Assembly: GCA_937863385.1 (NCBI GenBank)
Contig: CALMBW010000020.1
Coordinates: 310,001 to 374,000 of the forward strand
Direction: 5' to 3'
DNA length: 64,000 bases
DNA from: an uncultured Actinomycetes bacterium
GTDB taxonomy: Bacteria > Actinomycetota > CADDZG01 > WHSQ01
Shown: piece by piece, positions 9,203 through 17,794 of the stretch
Position numbering within the stretch: the stretch's first letter is position 1
How the letters are laid out: each line of letters starts with the position of its first letter
Notes under the pieces: generated by a model
Database searches by the model: none
Told to the model about the DNA's origin: nothing
Seen by the model: the letters and a program-made list of their open reading frames with translations, nothing else
Position numbers and translations under genes: made by a program

Positions 9203-11347
9203 TCAGCGGTGGATCCGCTTGAGCTGGGGCTTGGTGGGACCGAAGTTGAAGAGCTGCCCGGGGAGCCAGGTGTAGTCCTTGAACTCCGGAGTATCAAGAG
9301 CTCCGGCAAGGTCCGGGATCCGGTTGATCCGGTAGACCTTTATCTCTTCGTTCTCGAAGTAGACCTGCATGTCGGTGTGATAGCGCATGTAGGTCTCGGC
9401 CCACTGATACATGCGAGCCATGATCCGGCCCCGCTTGATCGGATCGAAGTAGTACTCCTCGGTCGGGCCGTCTGCAGCAAGGGTTGGCCCCTCGAAAGGC
9501 ACCTTCTCGACGAATACGAAAACGTCTTGGGTGGGGATGCTCAACAACGTGCCGGTGTCCTCGGAGCCTTGTGGGTCGCCCTCACGAGCCGGCATCTGGT
9601 AGCCCGGGTCGCGCGCCGCCCGCAGCGAGGCGTCCCGGGCAAAGACCCACGCTTCGATGAACCAGCCGTCGCCGAGCACCACCTGTCTCTGCTGGGGAGT
9701 TCCGATGACGGTGTAGGTGTAGCGCTCGTAGTCATGGGCGATGCTCTGCGTCACCTTGATGGTCGACTCGTAGGAGACCGTCTCATAGGTACCTGCCGAT
9801 GCCGGATACGTCCGGCCCAGCAACCCCAGTCCGAAAACGCCAGCGGCGATCAGCGCCAAGCCGGAAGACAACTTCGCTCTAGGGATCATCAATGTGATCG
9901 AGGCAAAGCCAAGGCCAAGAACGATGGCTAACGACGGACCCACAACCTGGGCCAACCTGTCGGCGTAATACGGGTCGAGCCGAAGGTCGGTGACGTCGTA
10001 AAGGAAAACGATGACACCAGCGATCGCGCAAAGACCCAACAGTTTCCCGGCGCGTCGTCGGCCCTCGTGCGTCATCAACAACAGGACGGCTCCTATCAGG
10101 CCCAGTAACAGACCGGGGATGGCGAACCTCGCCACACCATGGAAACCGGCAGCGCCTACAGACAGAGGCACGGCAGCAACTCCCCCACCGGGATCTGCAA
10201 GGGGAGTGAGGTTGCGGATCGGCTCGAACAACTCGAGGCCTGCCAACTTGCCCAGAGGGAGGTAGGCCATGCCGGCAAGAGACGAGGCGATAGCGATGCC
10301 CGACACCAAGCCGGCTTCCTTGAAACCCCCTAGCAACAAGGCGCTGCCGAAAGCCCCCACCACGACGAGCAGGACAAAGAAAGGCAGGGGCACGGGATGA
10401 GTAAGGCCGATCGCGACGCAGGCTGCTGCGATCGTCCATAGATGGTCTCTTTCACGATCGACAACGCACATCACCGCCGACGGCAATGCCAACAAAGCGA
10501 TGGCCAGCCCAAGCTCCTGTGGAAGGGCCCCTGTCTGGCGGAACCAGGGTTCGTGCCACTCAGGTCGGGTGCCGAGCAACCCGAAAGCTCCAGCAGCGAA
10601 GGTTGCAGCACCGAAGTTGTCCGACAGGCGATAGACGACGTAGAAGATCCCGTAGACGATCAGCGACCCGATCAACGGGCCCATGAACCTCGTGACGTCC
10701 AGCATCGAAGCGAATCCATTCATCTTGCTGGTGAACGCGAGAATGGACGGGATCCCGTGCGGGTAGATCCCATCTACGTAGAGGTTGTTGTTGAGCAACT
10801 CTTTGGCCCAGGCCATGTAGTGATAGGTATCGGGGGGGCTCAGCGAGAGATGGCCCATCGCATAGCGAGCCCGCAACCAGAACGAAACTCCCAACACCAC
10901 AACCGGCACGACCGCCAAAGAGGCGATCCTTAGTTTCGAACGAGCAGGAACACCCGCGGGGGGCGGAGGCACAAGTCGCAGCCGGGGGATGGATGGGCCC
11001 ACGACGCGCCCGATGCGGTACTTGAGCTCGGTGCGATCGATGAGATCCAGAAGCCCAAGCAGCCGCACCCAAATCCATTCCTTCATCCGGTTCAGGGTCC
11101 ATCCGGCAGGTTTGGCCTTGGAGTAGTAGAAGCCGACGATGCAGAAGAAGATGACCGCGGCGAGCTCGAAGATGCCGAGGAGCGTCATCAGGTGGACGCC
11201 GACGATCACGAGACCCATCCAGCGAACCATGTTGATGGTCACGACATCGAGGACCGAGCGCGCTCCTTTGGGTCTGGGTAGCACGAAGTAGGGAACGATG
11301 ATGAACGCTGCCCCGAATGCCATGAGGACCATCAGCATCCGGAACAC
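9203..11347 (-). CDS. Large polytopic membrane protein, GT-C-like; paralogue of the gene at 5108-7291
   Basis: This 714-aa protein has the same plan as its paralogue: two N-terminal helices, a charged cytoplasmic loop, about ten further membrane segments and a soluble C-terminal domain. The loop motif here is LSPPDTYHYMAWAK with Asp173. Similarity spans the whole length but is patchy at the N-terminus, so the duplication is old. The start is a GTG at 11347 with a GGGAAG stretch upstream. It lies 90 nt after the pelF-type gene and 289 nt before the pelG-like gene. Substrate and activity are unknown; polymerisation or transfer of lipid-linked sugar is the working guess. Confidence 0.6.
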   Translation of the reverse strand: MFRMLMVLMAFGAAFIIVPYFVLPRPKGARSVLDVVTINMVRWMGLVIVGVHLMTLLGIFELAAVIFFCIVGFYYSKAKPAGWTLNRMKEWIWVRLLGLLDLIDRTELKYRIGRVVGPSIPRLRLVPPPPAGVPARSKLRIASLAVVPVVVLGVSFWLRARYAMGHLSLSPPDTYHYMAWAKELLNNNLYVDGIYPHGIPSILAFTSKMNGFASMLDVTRFMGPLIGSLIVYGIFYVVYRLSDNFGAATFAAGAFGLLGTRPEWHEPWFRQTGALPQELGLAIALLALPSAVMCVVDRERDHLWTIAAACVAIGLTHPVPLPFFVLLVVVGAFGSALLLGGFKEAGLVSGIAIASSLAGMAYLPLGKLAGLELFEPIRNLTPLADPGGGVAAVPLSVGAAGFHGVARFAIPGLLLGLIGAVLLLMTHEGRRRAGKLLGLCAIAGVIVFLYDVTDLRLDPYYADRLAQVVGPSLAIVLGLGFASITLMIPRAKLSSGLALIAAGVFGLGLLGRTYPASAGTYETVSYESTIKVTQSIAHDYERYTYTVIGTPQQRQVVLGDGWFIEAWVFARDASLRAARDPGYQMPAREGDPQGSEDTGTLLSIPTQDVFVFVEKVPFEGPTLAADGPTEEYYFDPIKRGRIMARMYQWAETYMRYHTDMQVYFENEEIKVYRINRIPDLAGALDTPEFKDYTWLPGQLFNFGPTKPQLKRIHR

Positions 11348-11437
11348 GTTCGTCTTCTTCCCTTGATCCTTCTCTCGAGCGCGAACGCTCTACTCGGTCA
11401 ACGTCCGGTTCTTCGAAGCTTGTGGAGCAGTGCGGAC

Positions 11438-13585
11438 CTAGGCGGTGTCGGACCGTCCGAACAGACCCGTGAGCGCTGTGGCGGCGGCGGCTCGGACCCT
11501 CGAATCGGGGTCGGAGCGCAACACGTCTGACAGCAGGCGGGTCGCCTCTGCGGGAGGCACGGCGGCACCGATCGAGGACACAGCCTGGAGCCTGACCTCG
11601 GCGCTCGGGTGCCTCAGCAGTGAGCGGGGGTCCTGGCCCACCGACGGACCGGTGACCGATGGTCCGCTCGTGACCGGAGCTGCCCCCGCAGGGACCGCTT
11701 CGATCGACGAGGGCTGAACGGTCGATTCCGGAGCCGTGATGGCCGGGCTGTGCGGTTCGGCTGACGCCACTACCGGTGCGATCTGCGGTGCCGGCTGGTG
11801 CACGGGGGTCCCGGCAGACGGCGCCTGCTGGACGACACCGGAGACCGGCATCATTCCACCGACGGCAACCGGTACCTGACCCTCGGCTCCCACAGCTTGA
11901 GCTGCCGGCTGTTGGGTCGCCGCCCGGCGCTGTGCATCCCGGGCCTGATCTGCGAGTCGACGGTAGGTGATCCGGTAACCCTCGATCGCGGCCTGGATGG
12001 TGAATCTGTTCAGCGCACGGTCACGGCATGCGGTCTCCAGCTCGGCCTTTGCCGCGGGATCCAAACGAAGCAGACGCAGCACACCATCGGCCATGCCTTC
12101 GACGTCACGAACCCTTGCGAGCAGACCGACATCTTCCACGGCTTCCGACACACCACCCACGTTGGTGGCGACAACCGGCTTCCCACACATCATCGACTCG
12201 ATGACGGTGTAGGGGAAAGCCTCCGAGATCGACGTCAACAAGGTGATATCACCCATGTTGAAGGCCTCGGCTGGGTTGTCGGTCGATCCCATGAACTTGA
12301 CAGTGCCCTCGAGGTTGAGCTCCTTGTGGAGCTTCTTGAGCTTCTCGTCATACTCCTCGTCACTGACCGGGCCGAAGTGCAAGAACTGCACGTTGGGGAT
12401 GTGCTTACGCACGAGGTTCGCCACGTGCAGCATCGTCTCGAGGTCCTTCAGCGGGTCGATACGTGACACCGACACGACCGTCGGTGCACTCGAACGTGCA
12501 ACCCTGCGAGGGCTGTAGGCGACCGGGTCGACCCCGTTGTAGATGACGCGGATCTTGTCCACTGCAGCACCGTTCAAGATCTCCCACCGGGTGTTGTAGC
12601 GGCACACCGGCGAGATCTGGTCTGCGAAGTGCAGGCATGTGCGGGCAACTGCAACGATCATCTGCATGAGGAACTTCTTGAGGTGATACGGGAACCCGTA
12701 GCGGCCGAGAGCGAGGTACTGCTCACGCATGTAGACACCGTGCTCGGTAAGTACGAACGGAGTGCCGCGCTCCATCTTTGCCAGGATGCCGGGGATGCCA
12801 CAGAATGCCGCGGCCGAACTGTGAACGACATCACCATCAGGAACCGGGAAGTCGAGCGGTGTCATCAACCGATACAGCCAACGCATCCCCTCGGTTGCGT
12901 CTGACAAGGTCGGCAGGTACTCGCCTTCGCCGTTGGAGGGATCGGCCGGACGAGGCGGGTGGAAGAGTTGACGGATCGAAGAGCGAACCTCTGAACGCGT
13001 GACCTTGTCACCGGCCGCTATGTACTCCTCGTGCACCTGGTCTTCGGCGACCGAACCACCGGAAGCCTCGAGCAGGAAACGCTTGAAGGTCTCCCATGCA
13101 GCAGCACTTCGGAAGGTCTGACGGAAGTCATTGCGCTTGAAGTAAAGGTGGATCTCGTACAAGAGCTGGCCGAAACGTCCGGGGTCGAAGTCTGCCGATG
13201 CGATCTCACGAAGCAGCTGCTCGAACAACGGGATGAACTTGTCACGCACGTCGCTCTCACTGGTGCGGCGGGACAGTGACATGACTCGGGCAGCCGGCAT
13301 GTCGATCGTGTATTCGGCCGGCTCTTCGACACCCCAGAGGGGGACGCCGGAGAAGTGACCCACGTTGTCCGGCAGGTCGTACTGAGCGTCGACGAAGGGG
13401 TTCATCATCAGCGCCCACACCGTGAAGTCAACCTCGGGCATGCCGCGCAGCAGGGTCTCGCACCAAGTCGACACACCGCCGCGGAAGTGCGGATACGTGC
13501 CCTCGGTGGTCAACACCACTTTGAGGTCGGATGTCTCCGCCTTCGGCTCGGATCGGGTGATAAGTGCGAAACCGCTATCTGCCAT
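11438..13585 (-). CDS. pelF: PelF-type GT4 glycosyltransferase with C-terminal HEAT-like extension
   Basis: This 715-aa cytoplasmic enzyme has the PelF N-terminal signature TEGTYP at 27-32 and GGVSTW at 36-41. A GT4 C-terminal domain starts at about 365 (VVSVSRIDPLKDLE) and includes the E-x7-E donor motif (Glu455 and Glu463). Classical PelF is about 500 aa and polymerises UDP-activated amino sugars for Pel polysaccharide. Here about 200 residues are added: a Pro/Ala/Val-rich linker (about 550-650) and a final HEAT-like segment (SLLRHPSAEVRLQAVSSIG, then SDPDSRVRAAAATAL). The ATG at 13585 has GGAGAG 9 nt upstream. The stop of the HEAT-repeat gene is 17 nt upstream, so co-transcription is likely. 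The tail may dock to that protein. Confidence 0.88.
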   Translation of the reverse strand: MADSGFALITRSEPKAETSDLKVVLTTEGTYPHFRGGVSTWCETLLRGMPEVDFTVWALMMNPFVDAQYDLPDNVGHFSGVPLWGVEEPAEYTIDMPAARVMSLSRRTSESDVRDKFIPLFEQLLREIASADFDPGRFGQLLYEIHLYFKRNDFRQTFRSAAAWETFKRFLLEASGGSVAEDQVHEEYIAAGDKVTRSEVRSSIRQLFHPPRPADPSNGEGEYLPTLSDATEGMRWLYRLMTPLDFPVPDGDVVHSSAAAFCGIPGILAKMERGTPFVLTEHGVYMREQYLALGRYGFPYHLKKFLMQMIVAVARTCLHFADQISPVCRYNTRWEILNGAAVDKIRVIYNGVDPVAYSPRRVARSSAPTVVSVSRIDPLKDLETMLHVANLVRKHIPNVQFLHFGPVSDEEYDEKLKKLHKELNLEGTVKFMGSTDNPAEAFNMGDITLLTSISEAFPYTVIESMMCGKPVVATNVGGVSEAVEDVGLLARVRDVEGMADGVLRLLRLDPAAKAELETACRDRALNRFTIQAAIEGYRITYRRLADQARDAQRRAATQQPAAQAVGAEGQVPVAVGGMMPVSGVVQQAPSAGTPVHQPAPQIAPVVASAEPHSPAITAPESTVQPSSIEAVPAGAAPVTSGPSVTGPSVGQDPRSLLRHPSAEVRLQAVSSIGAAVPPAEATRLLSDVLRSDPDSRVRAAAATALTGLFGRSDTA

Positions 13586-13602
13586 GTTGGTTCACTCTCC
13601 AG

Positions 13603-16467
13603 TTATTCGTCGGAGTCCTCGTCCTCACTCGGAGGACCCGTCAAACGCCTAAGTGCCGGTTCGATCGCTGCTACGACATCCATGTCCGGATCTGCGATGA
13701 AAGCTCGCTTCAGTGGCTCGATCGCCCGGGGGTCACCGAGCTCGCCGAGCACCTTGGCGGTCGTGGTGCGAACCTCTGCGTCGGGGTCGTCCAAGCGTGA
13801 GACCAAGGCATCGACCGCCTCGATCGCACCCATGGCCCCGATGCCCTCGACTGCACGCAACCGCTTCGCCGGACTGCGATCGTTCAGATCGCTCATCAAG
13901 CGTCCGACGGCGTCGGAGGCCACCAGGATCTCGCCGATCGCACGGCGCATCTCGGGAGTTGCTCCCTTTAGCGCCGTCAGCAACCGGTCGGTCGCCACCT
14001 CGCCGAGCTGCACCAGGAGATCGGCAGCAGCCCTGCGGTGGGTCGGGAACTTGAGCGCCCGCAGCAACAGCTCGACAACCGAGCCAGAGCTGTGACCGAG
14101 GAGCGCAGCGCGGGCTGCGTCACGCACCTCCTTGGAGGGGTCACGGGCACCGTCGAGCAGATAGGGAAGAACACGGTCGTCTTCGATGGCCTGCAAGACC
14201 TTGAGTGCCATCGAACGAACCTTGGTCTCGGGATCCCGCAAACGCTGTCCAACGGCATCGACAGCAGTGGGGTCCGGGGTGTCGAGGAGATTCGCAAGAG
14301 CTTCCGTACGGACCTCAGGCGCAGGATCGTCGAGAGAGGCCAGCATGCGGTCGGCGCTTCGACCCTCGAGGCGAGCGATCACGCGCAGGCCGAGCACCCG
14401 GTCGGTAGCCAAGGAAGACTCCAGAGCTTGCCGCCCGAGAAGTGTGACTGCTCCACGATCGAAGTCCTTCAGGACACCCAGGATCAGATCCTGAACATCG
14501 CGCGAGACTCCTCGCAGCGAGGACCACAAGACGGCGAGTGCTTCAGGGGCCGGGATCGCACCGAGATAGGCAACGGCTTGTGCGGCTACATCGGTGTTGT
14601 GGTCGTGAAGCGCCCGAGCAAGAAGCGAGACATCTTCCTCGGTGCCACCGGTGAGCAATCCAACCGCTGCAACTCGAACGTTGTCGTCTTCACTCTGAAG
14701 AGCTGTGTCGGCTGCGCGGAGGCGGACCGAAGTCTCTGCATCGGTGAAGGAATAAACCGAAGCCACTCGAGCCTTACCCGAGGAGTCGGTCGACAACAAA
14801 GTCATGAGTTGATCGGCGACCTGACCGGTTGGGGCAGTCCCACACGCTTCGATCGCCGCAAGGCGAACATTGGCGTTCGGATCGCTAAGGCCCTTGATCA
14901 GGGGCTCGGTGTTGGAACCATCGATGAGCCCGACGAGCGTGAGAGCGTCCAGACGCCGGGAAGGCTCGGGGTCTTCTTGCATCTCAGCGATCGCCTGCCA
15001 CGTTCGGGTGAAGGTCTTGAGCGACTCAGCGATGCGCGTCCGCTCGTCATGCGTCGGCGCGGCCAAGACGGCACCGATGATGTCGGGGACGAGTTCCTGC
15101 ATGTCGAGGCGAGCAGCGATGCCGGCGTTTCGCGCCTTCGTCGCAGCGTCGTCACCAGCGATGCCGGCACGCAACCACTTGGCAAGACGGTCGCCCTCCA
15201 TGGCCTTGAGGGCTTCTTCGGAGTGCGAACGGACTTCGGGCTGGGGATCGTCAAGGGCAGCGATCAGGGCCGAGAAGACCACGTCTTCAACCGGCTGATC
15301 TGAGGTCGATGGCGCGTAAGACATCGATCCAGCGGGAGCCGGGTCGTAAGCGTGGGCCGGCGCAACTGGAGCCACTTCGGCAACGCTATCCGCGACCGGA
15401 ACGACCTCAGCGGCTGGAGCCTCTTCGACGATCGGTGCAGCAACTTCGCTGGGGGCCGGGGCGAGGGCTCCCTCGTACTGTCCTGCTTGCAGCCTGGACA
15501 ATGCTCCGGTGGCGAGGTTCCTGATCTTGGCGTCCGCGTCAGAGACACCCTTTGCGAGCACCTCATACGAACGCTGCGACCCACTTTCGAGTGCCAAGGT
15601 TGCAGCGCCGAGACGAACCTCTGCGTTGCCCGAGCGCAGGCGGGAAAGGAGATCCTCCTCCGGCAGCACGCGAGCGATGAGGCCGAGTTCCCGGCGGAAA
15701 CGAGCCTTGAGGGTAGGCGCGAGGTTGGCCACGATCGCGACAACCCTGTCGATCGTGTGCGCTTCGAAGGGCCGCTGCACCGTCTGCAAAAGATGCGCAA
15801 GACCGGTTAGCCCTGCACCAACGACCGCTTCGTCCGATTCGGTTGCGAGTCGCTCGTAGAGGGTCTCGATGACCGACGAGTTCTGTGTGCGTCCAAGAAG
15901 AGCCATCGCTCGGGCTCGGATACCCGGATCCCAGTCAAGCGTGGCGGCTTCGACCGGGCCCAGGGGCGCGAGCTGAGGTGCACGTTCGAGCACCTGGAGT
16001 GAAAGAGCTCGCAGATCCTGTTCGGGGTCTTGCAATGCGATCGCCGCGGCGCTGACAAGGGGGCCGGTTAGTTCTCGCTGAAGGAGCTCGCGAAGCGCCG
16101 CCCGGCGCTGCGCTACATCTCCACCTGCGAGTGAGCGAGCGACTTCGTCATCGGCAGGGCCCGCATAAGTCTCTTGCATCGGAGCTGCTGCACCGGGTGC
16201 ATCGGTAGCTTCGTCACCGAAATGTTGGGCGACCTGCTGGTCGATACCCGGCGTGCCTTCTGCTACGGAAGCGGTCAGATCGATCTCGCCGGCAGCAGCA
16301 TCCTCTCCAAGGGCATCGGATCGCGTCACTGGAGGGGGAGCTTCTTCCGCATGCTGGATCGGCTCGTATGGCGCAGGCTCCTCGAAGGACTCCTGCTGGT
16401 TGTAGTCGTCCACCTGCCCGAGAAGAGCCTCGAGCAGCCCCACTTCTTTCTCCTTACGAGGTTTCAT
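13603..16467 (-). CDS. 954-aa HEAT-repeat scaffold protein
   Basis: This protein has no signal peptide or membrane helix and is predicted cytoplasmic. After a low-complexity acidic N-terminus (about 1-110) come two blocks of HEAT/PBS-lyase-type helical repeats, at about 112-340 and 400-945, joined by an Ala/Pro/Glu linker. Repeat cores include DPAPEVRTEALANLL, DPETKVRSMALKVLQ, DPSKEVRDAARAALL and DPDAEVRTTTAKVLGEL. The tail is acidic (SEDEDSDE). The ATG has GAGG 7 nt upstream. The next gene encodes PelF with its own HEAT-like tail. HEAT arrays usually mediate protein-protein binding, so an assembly scaffold for the synthase is the best inference. No enzymatic motif is visible. Confidence 0.8.
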   Translation of the reverse strand: MKPRKEKEVGLLEALLGQVDDYNQQESFEEPAPYEPIQHAEEAPPPVTRSDALGEDAAAGEIDLTASVAEGTPGIDQQVAQHFGDEATDAPGAAAPMQETYAGPADDEVARSLAGGDVAQRRAALRELLQRELTGPLVSAAAIALQDPEQDLRALSLQVLERAPQLAPLGPVEAATLDWDPGIRARAMALLGRTQNSSVIETLYERLATESDEAVVGAGLTGLAHLLQTVQRPFEAHTIDRVVAIVANLAPTLKARFRRELGLIARVLPEEDLLSRLRSGNAEVRLGAATLALESGSQRSYEVLAKGVSDADAKIRNLATGALSRLQAGQYEGALAPAPSEVAAPIVEEAPAAEVVPVADSVAEVAPVAPAHAYDPAPAGSMSYAPSTSDQPVEDVVFSALIAALDDPQPEVRSHSEEALKAMEGDRLAKWLRAGIAGDDAATKARNAGIAARLDMQELVPDIIGAVLAAPTHDERTRIAESLKTFTRTWQAIAEMQEDPEPSRRLDALTLVGLIDGSNTEPLIKGLSDPNANVRLAAIEACGTAPTGQVADQLMTLLSTDSSGKARVASVYSFTDAETSVRLRAADTALQSEDDNVRVAAVGLLTGGTEEDVSLLARALHDHNTDVAAQAVAYLGAIPAPEALAVLWSSLRGVSRDVQDLILGVLKDFDRGAVTLLGRQALESSLATDRVLGLRVIARLEGRSADRMLASLDDPAPEVRTEALANLLDTPDPTAVDAVGQRLRDPETKVRSMALKVLQAIEDDRVLPYLLDGARDPSKEVRDAARAALLGHSSGSVVELLLRALKFPTHRRAAADLLVQLGEVATDRLLTALKGATPEMRRAIGEILVASDAVGRLMSDLNDRSPAKRLRAVEGIGAMGAIEAVDALVSRLDDPDAEVRTTTAKVLGELGDPRAIEPLKRAFIADPDMDVVAAIEPALRRLTGPPSEDEDSDE

Positions 16468-16510
16468 GGCCTTACCTCACACTCCGTCCGCAGGGGAAGT
16501 TGCGTTGCAC

Positions 16511-16861
16511 TCAGCGGCGAGCGAGGGCCTCGAGGATCACGGCGCGAACCCGGTCTCCCGGTACGCCCTTCAAGATCGAGACACCCACTTGCTGCGTAGC
16601 GTGTTGCTGTGGACGATCGATCAACCTCACCAGAAGGGTCGATGAATCGGCGTCCACCAAGTCGTAGATCGAGGCCACATCCAGGCCTCCAGTTGCTGCA
16701 TCCACCAGCAAGACGTCCGGTTTGAACTCCCGGGCCAGGCGCACCGCTTCGAACCCGTCCGCAGCTTCCGCTACGACCGTCCAGCCCCATTCCCCTACCA
16801 AGCGCGCCAGCGCCGAACGGGCCGAGGCCCGAGGATCGGCCACGACGACCTGTAGGTTCAA
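16511..16861 (-). CDS. Receiver-only (CheY-like) protein, atypical active site
   Basis: This 116-aa single-domain protein has the receiver fold pattern. The phospho-acceptor candidate is Asp54 in LLVDAAT and the conserved lysine is Lys98 in SILKG. Only one acidic residue (Asp9 in VADPRA) is present where receivers normally have two, and the usual MP pair after the acceptor is missing. It may be weakly phosphorylated or a pseudo-receiver. The start is a TTG set by a strong ribosome site at 16868-16874. It lies 43 nt before the HEAT-repeat gene, so it probably belongs to that transcript. Confidence 0.7.
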   Translation of the reverse strand: MNLQVVVADPRASARSALARLVGEWGWTVVAEAADGFEAVRLAREFKPDVLLVDAATGGLDVASIYDLVDADSSTLLVRLIDRPQQHATQQVGVSILKGVPGDRVRAVILEALARR

Positions 16862-16867
16862 GAACTG

Positions 16868-16874
16868 CTCCTTT
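16868..16874 (-). promoter_or_regulatory. Ribosome binding site AAAGGAG fixing a TTG start
   Basis: Read on the minus strand, AAAGGAG lies 6 nt before the TTG at 16861. No ATG or GTG with a comparable site is nearby, so this decides the start of the receiver-only gene. Confidence 0.7.
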
Positions 16875-17016
16875 GCTGGTCATTTCTGGAAGATTGTGGT
16901 CCGGCAGCGCTCTTCAATCCATCCTGCAAAGCATGGAAAGGAGCAAGGCCGAGAGTCTTAGTCACCAGCGCTATGGAATGTAGTCCGCTCTAGAGCGGGA
17001 CGGTAGTCACTCGGAG

Positions 17017-17664
17017 CTAGCCCGGGAGCTTGACCAAGCGTTCTCGTATCGCCTTGGAGGCAGCCTGGGTCCGGTTCGTGACCCGGAGTTTCCTAAAGAT
17101 CGACGAGAGGTGGCTCTTGACCGTCTTCTCAGAAAGGAACAATGCGGACGCGATCTCGTCGTTGGTCGAGCCTTTGGCGAGAAGCTGCAGGACCTCCAGC
17201 TCGCGCTCGGAAAGTCCTTGACCGTCTTTCTCTTCGCCGCGGCCACGCGCTAGAACACGTTGCGCAACGGCAGGGTGAAGGTAGACACCTTTGCCCGTGA
17301 GAGCGGTTTCGATCGCTTCTGCGAGCTGTTGGCTGGACGCTTCCTTGAGGAGATAACCGGCCGCACCCGCGGCGAGCGATTGATCCACGTACTCCTCAGT
17401 GTCGTAGGTAGACAGCATCAGAACGGGAAGCTCAGAGTAGGACTCGCGGATCTTGTGAAGGGTCCAGATCCCATCGTGCTCGGGCATCCGGGCGTCCAGC
17501 AAGACGACATCGACGCTCTCGCTGCCAAGCACCGAGAGCGCCTCAGGGCCAGAAGAGGCCTCCACGACGCGCATCTTCAGCAAGGTCTCGAGCAGGAGGC
17601 GGATACCTTCCCGGACCACGCTGTGGTCGTCAACAAGCAGAACGGTCTTACGTTCAGTGTCCAT
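17017..17664 (-). CDS. NarL/LuxR-family response regulator
   Basis: This 215-aa regulator has a receiver domain with Asp12-Asp13, phospho-acceptor Asp57 (LLDARMP), a threonine in MLSTYD and a lysine in LLKEAS. A C-terminal LuxR-type helix-turn-helix follows from about 145 (LSERELEVLQLLAKG, then LSEKTVKSHLSSIFRKL). A TTG at 17697 would add 11 residues; I prefer the ATG at 17664, which begins right at the receiver. It lies 130 nt downstream of the histidine kinase, its likely partner, and upstream of the polysaccharide genes, which are probable targets. The 155-nt gap after it (16862-17016) may hold a promoter for the downstream operon. Confidence 0.92.
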   Translation of the reverse strand: MDTERKTVLLVDDHSVVREGIRLLLETLLKMRVVEASSGPEALSVLGSESVDVVLLDARMPEHDGIWTLHKIRESYSELPVLMLSTYDTEEYVDQSLAAGAAGYLLKEASSQQLAEAIETALTGKGVYLHPAVAQRVLARGRGEEKDGQGLSERELEVLQLLAKGSTNDEIASALFLSEKTVKSHLSSIFRKLRVTNRTQAASKAIRERLVKLPG

Positions 17665-17794
17665 GTTCCACCATCTTCTTCTATGACGCCCCGGCAAACC
17701 TGTACATACGGATAATCGGTAGGACTATCGTCTCAGGAGATCCGTCGGTAACCCCGCTTTTCCCATGGTCCGCTTGGCCCACCTGCCAGCAACA

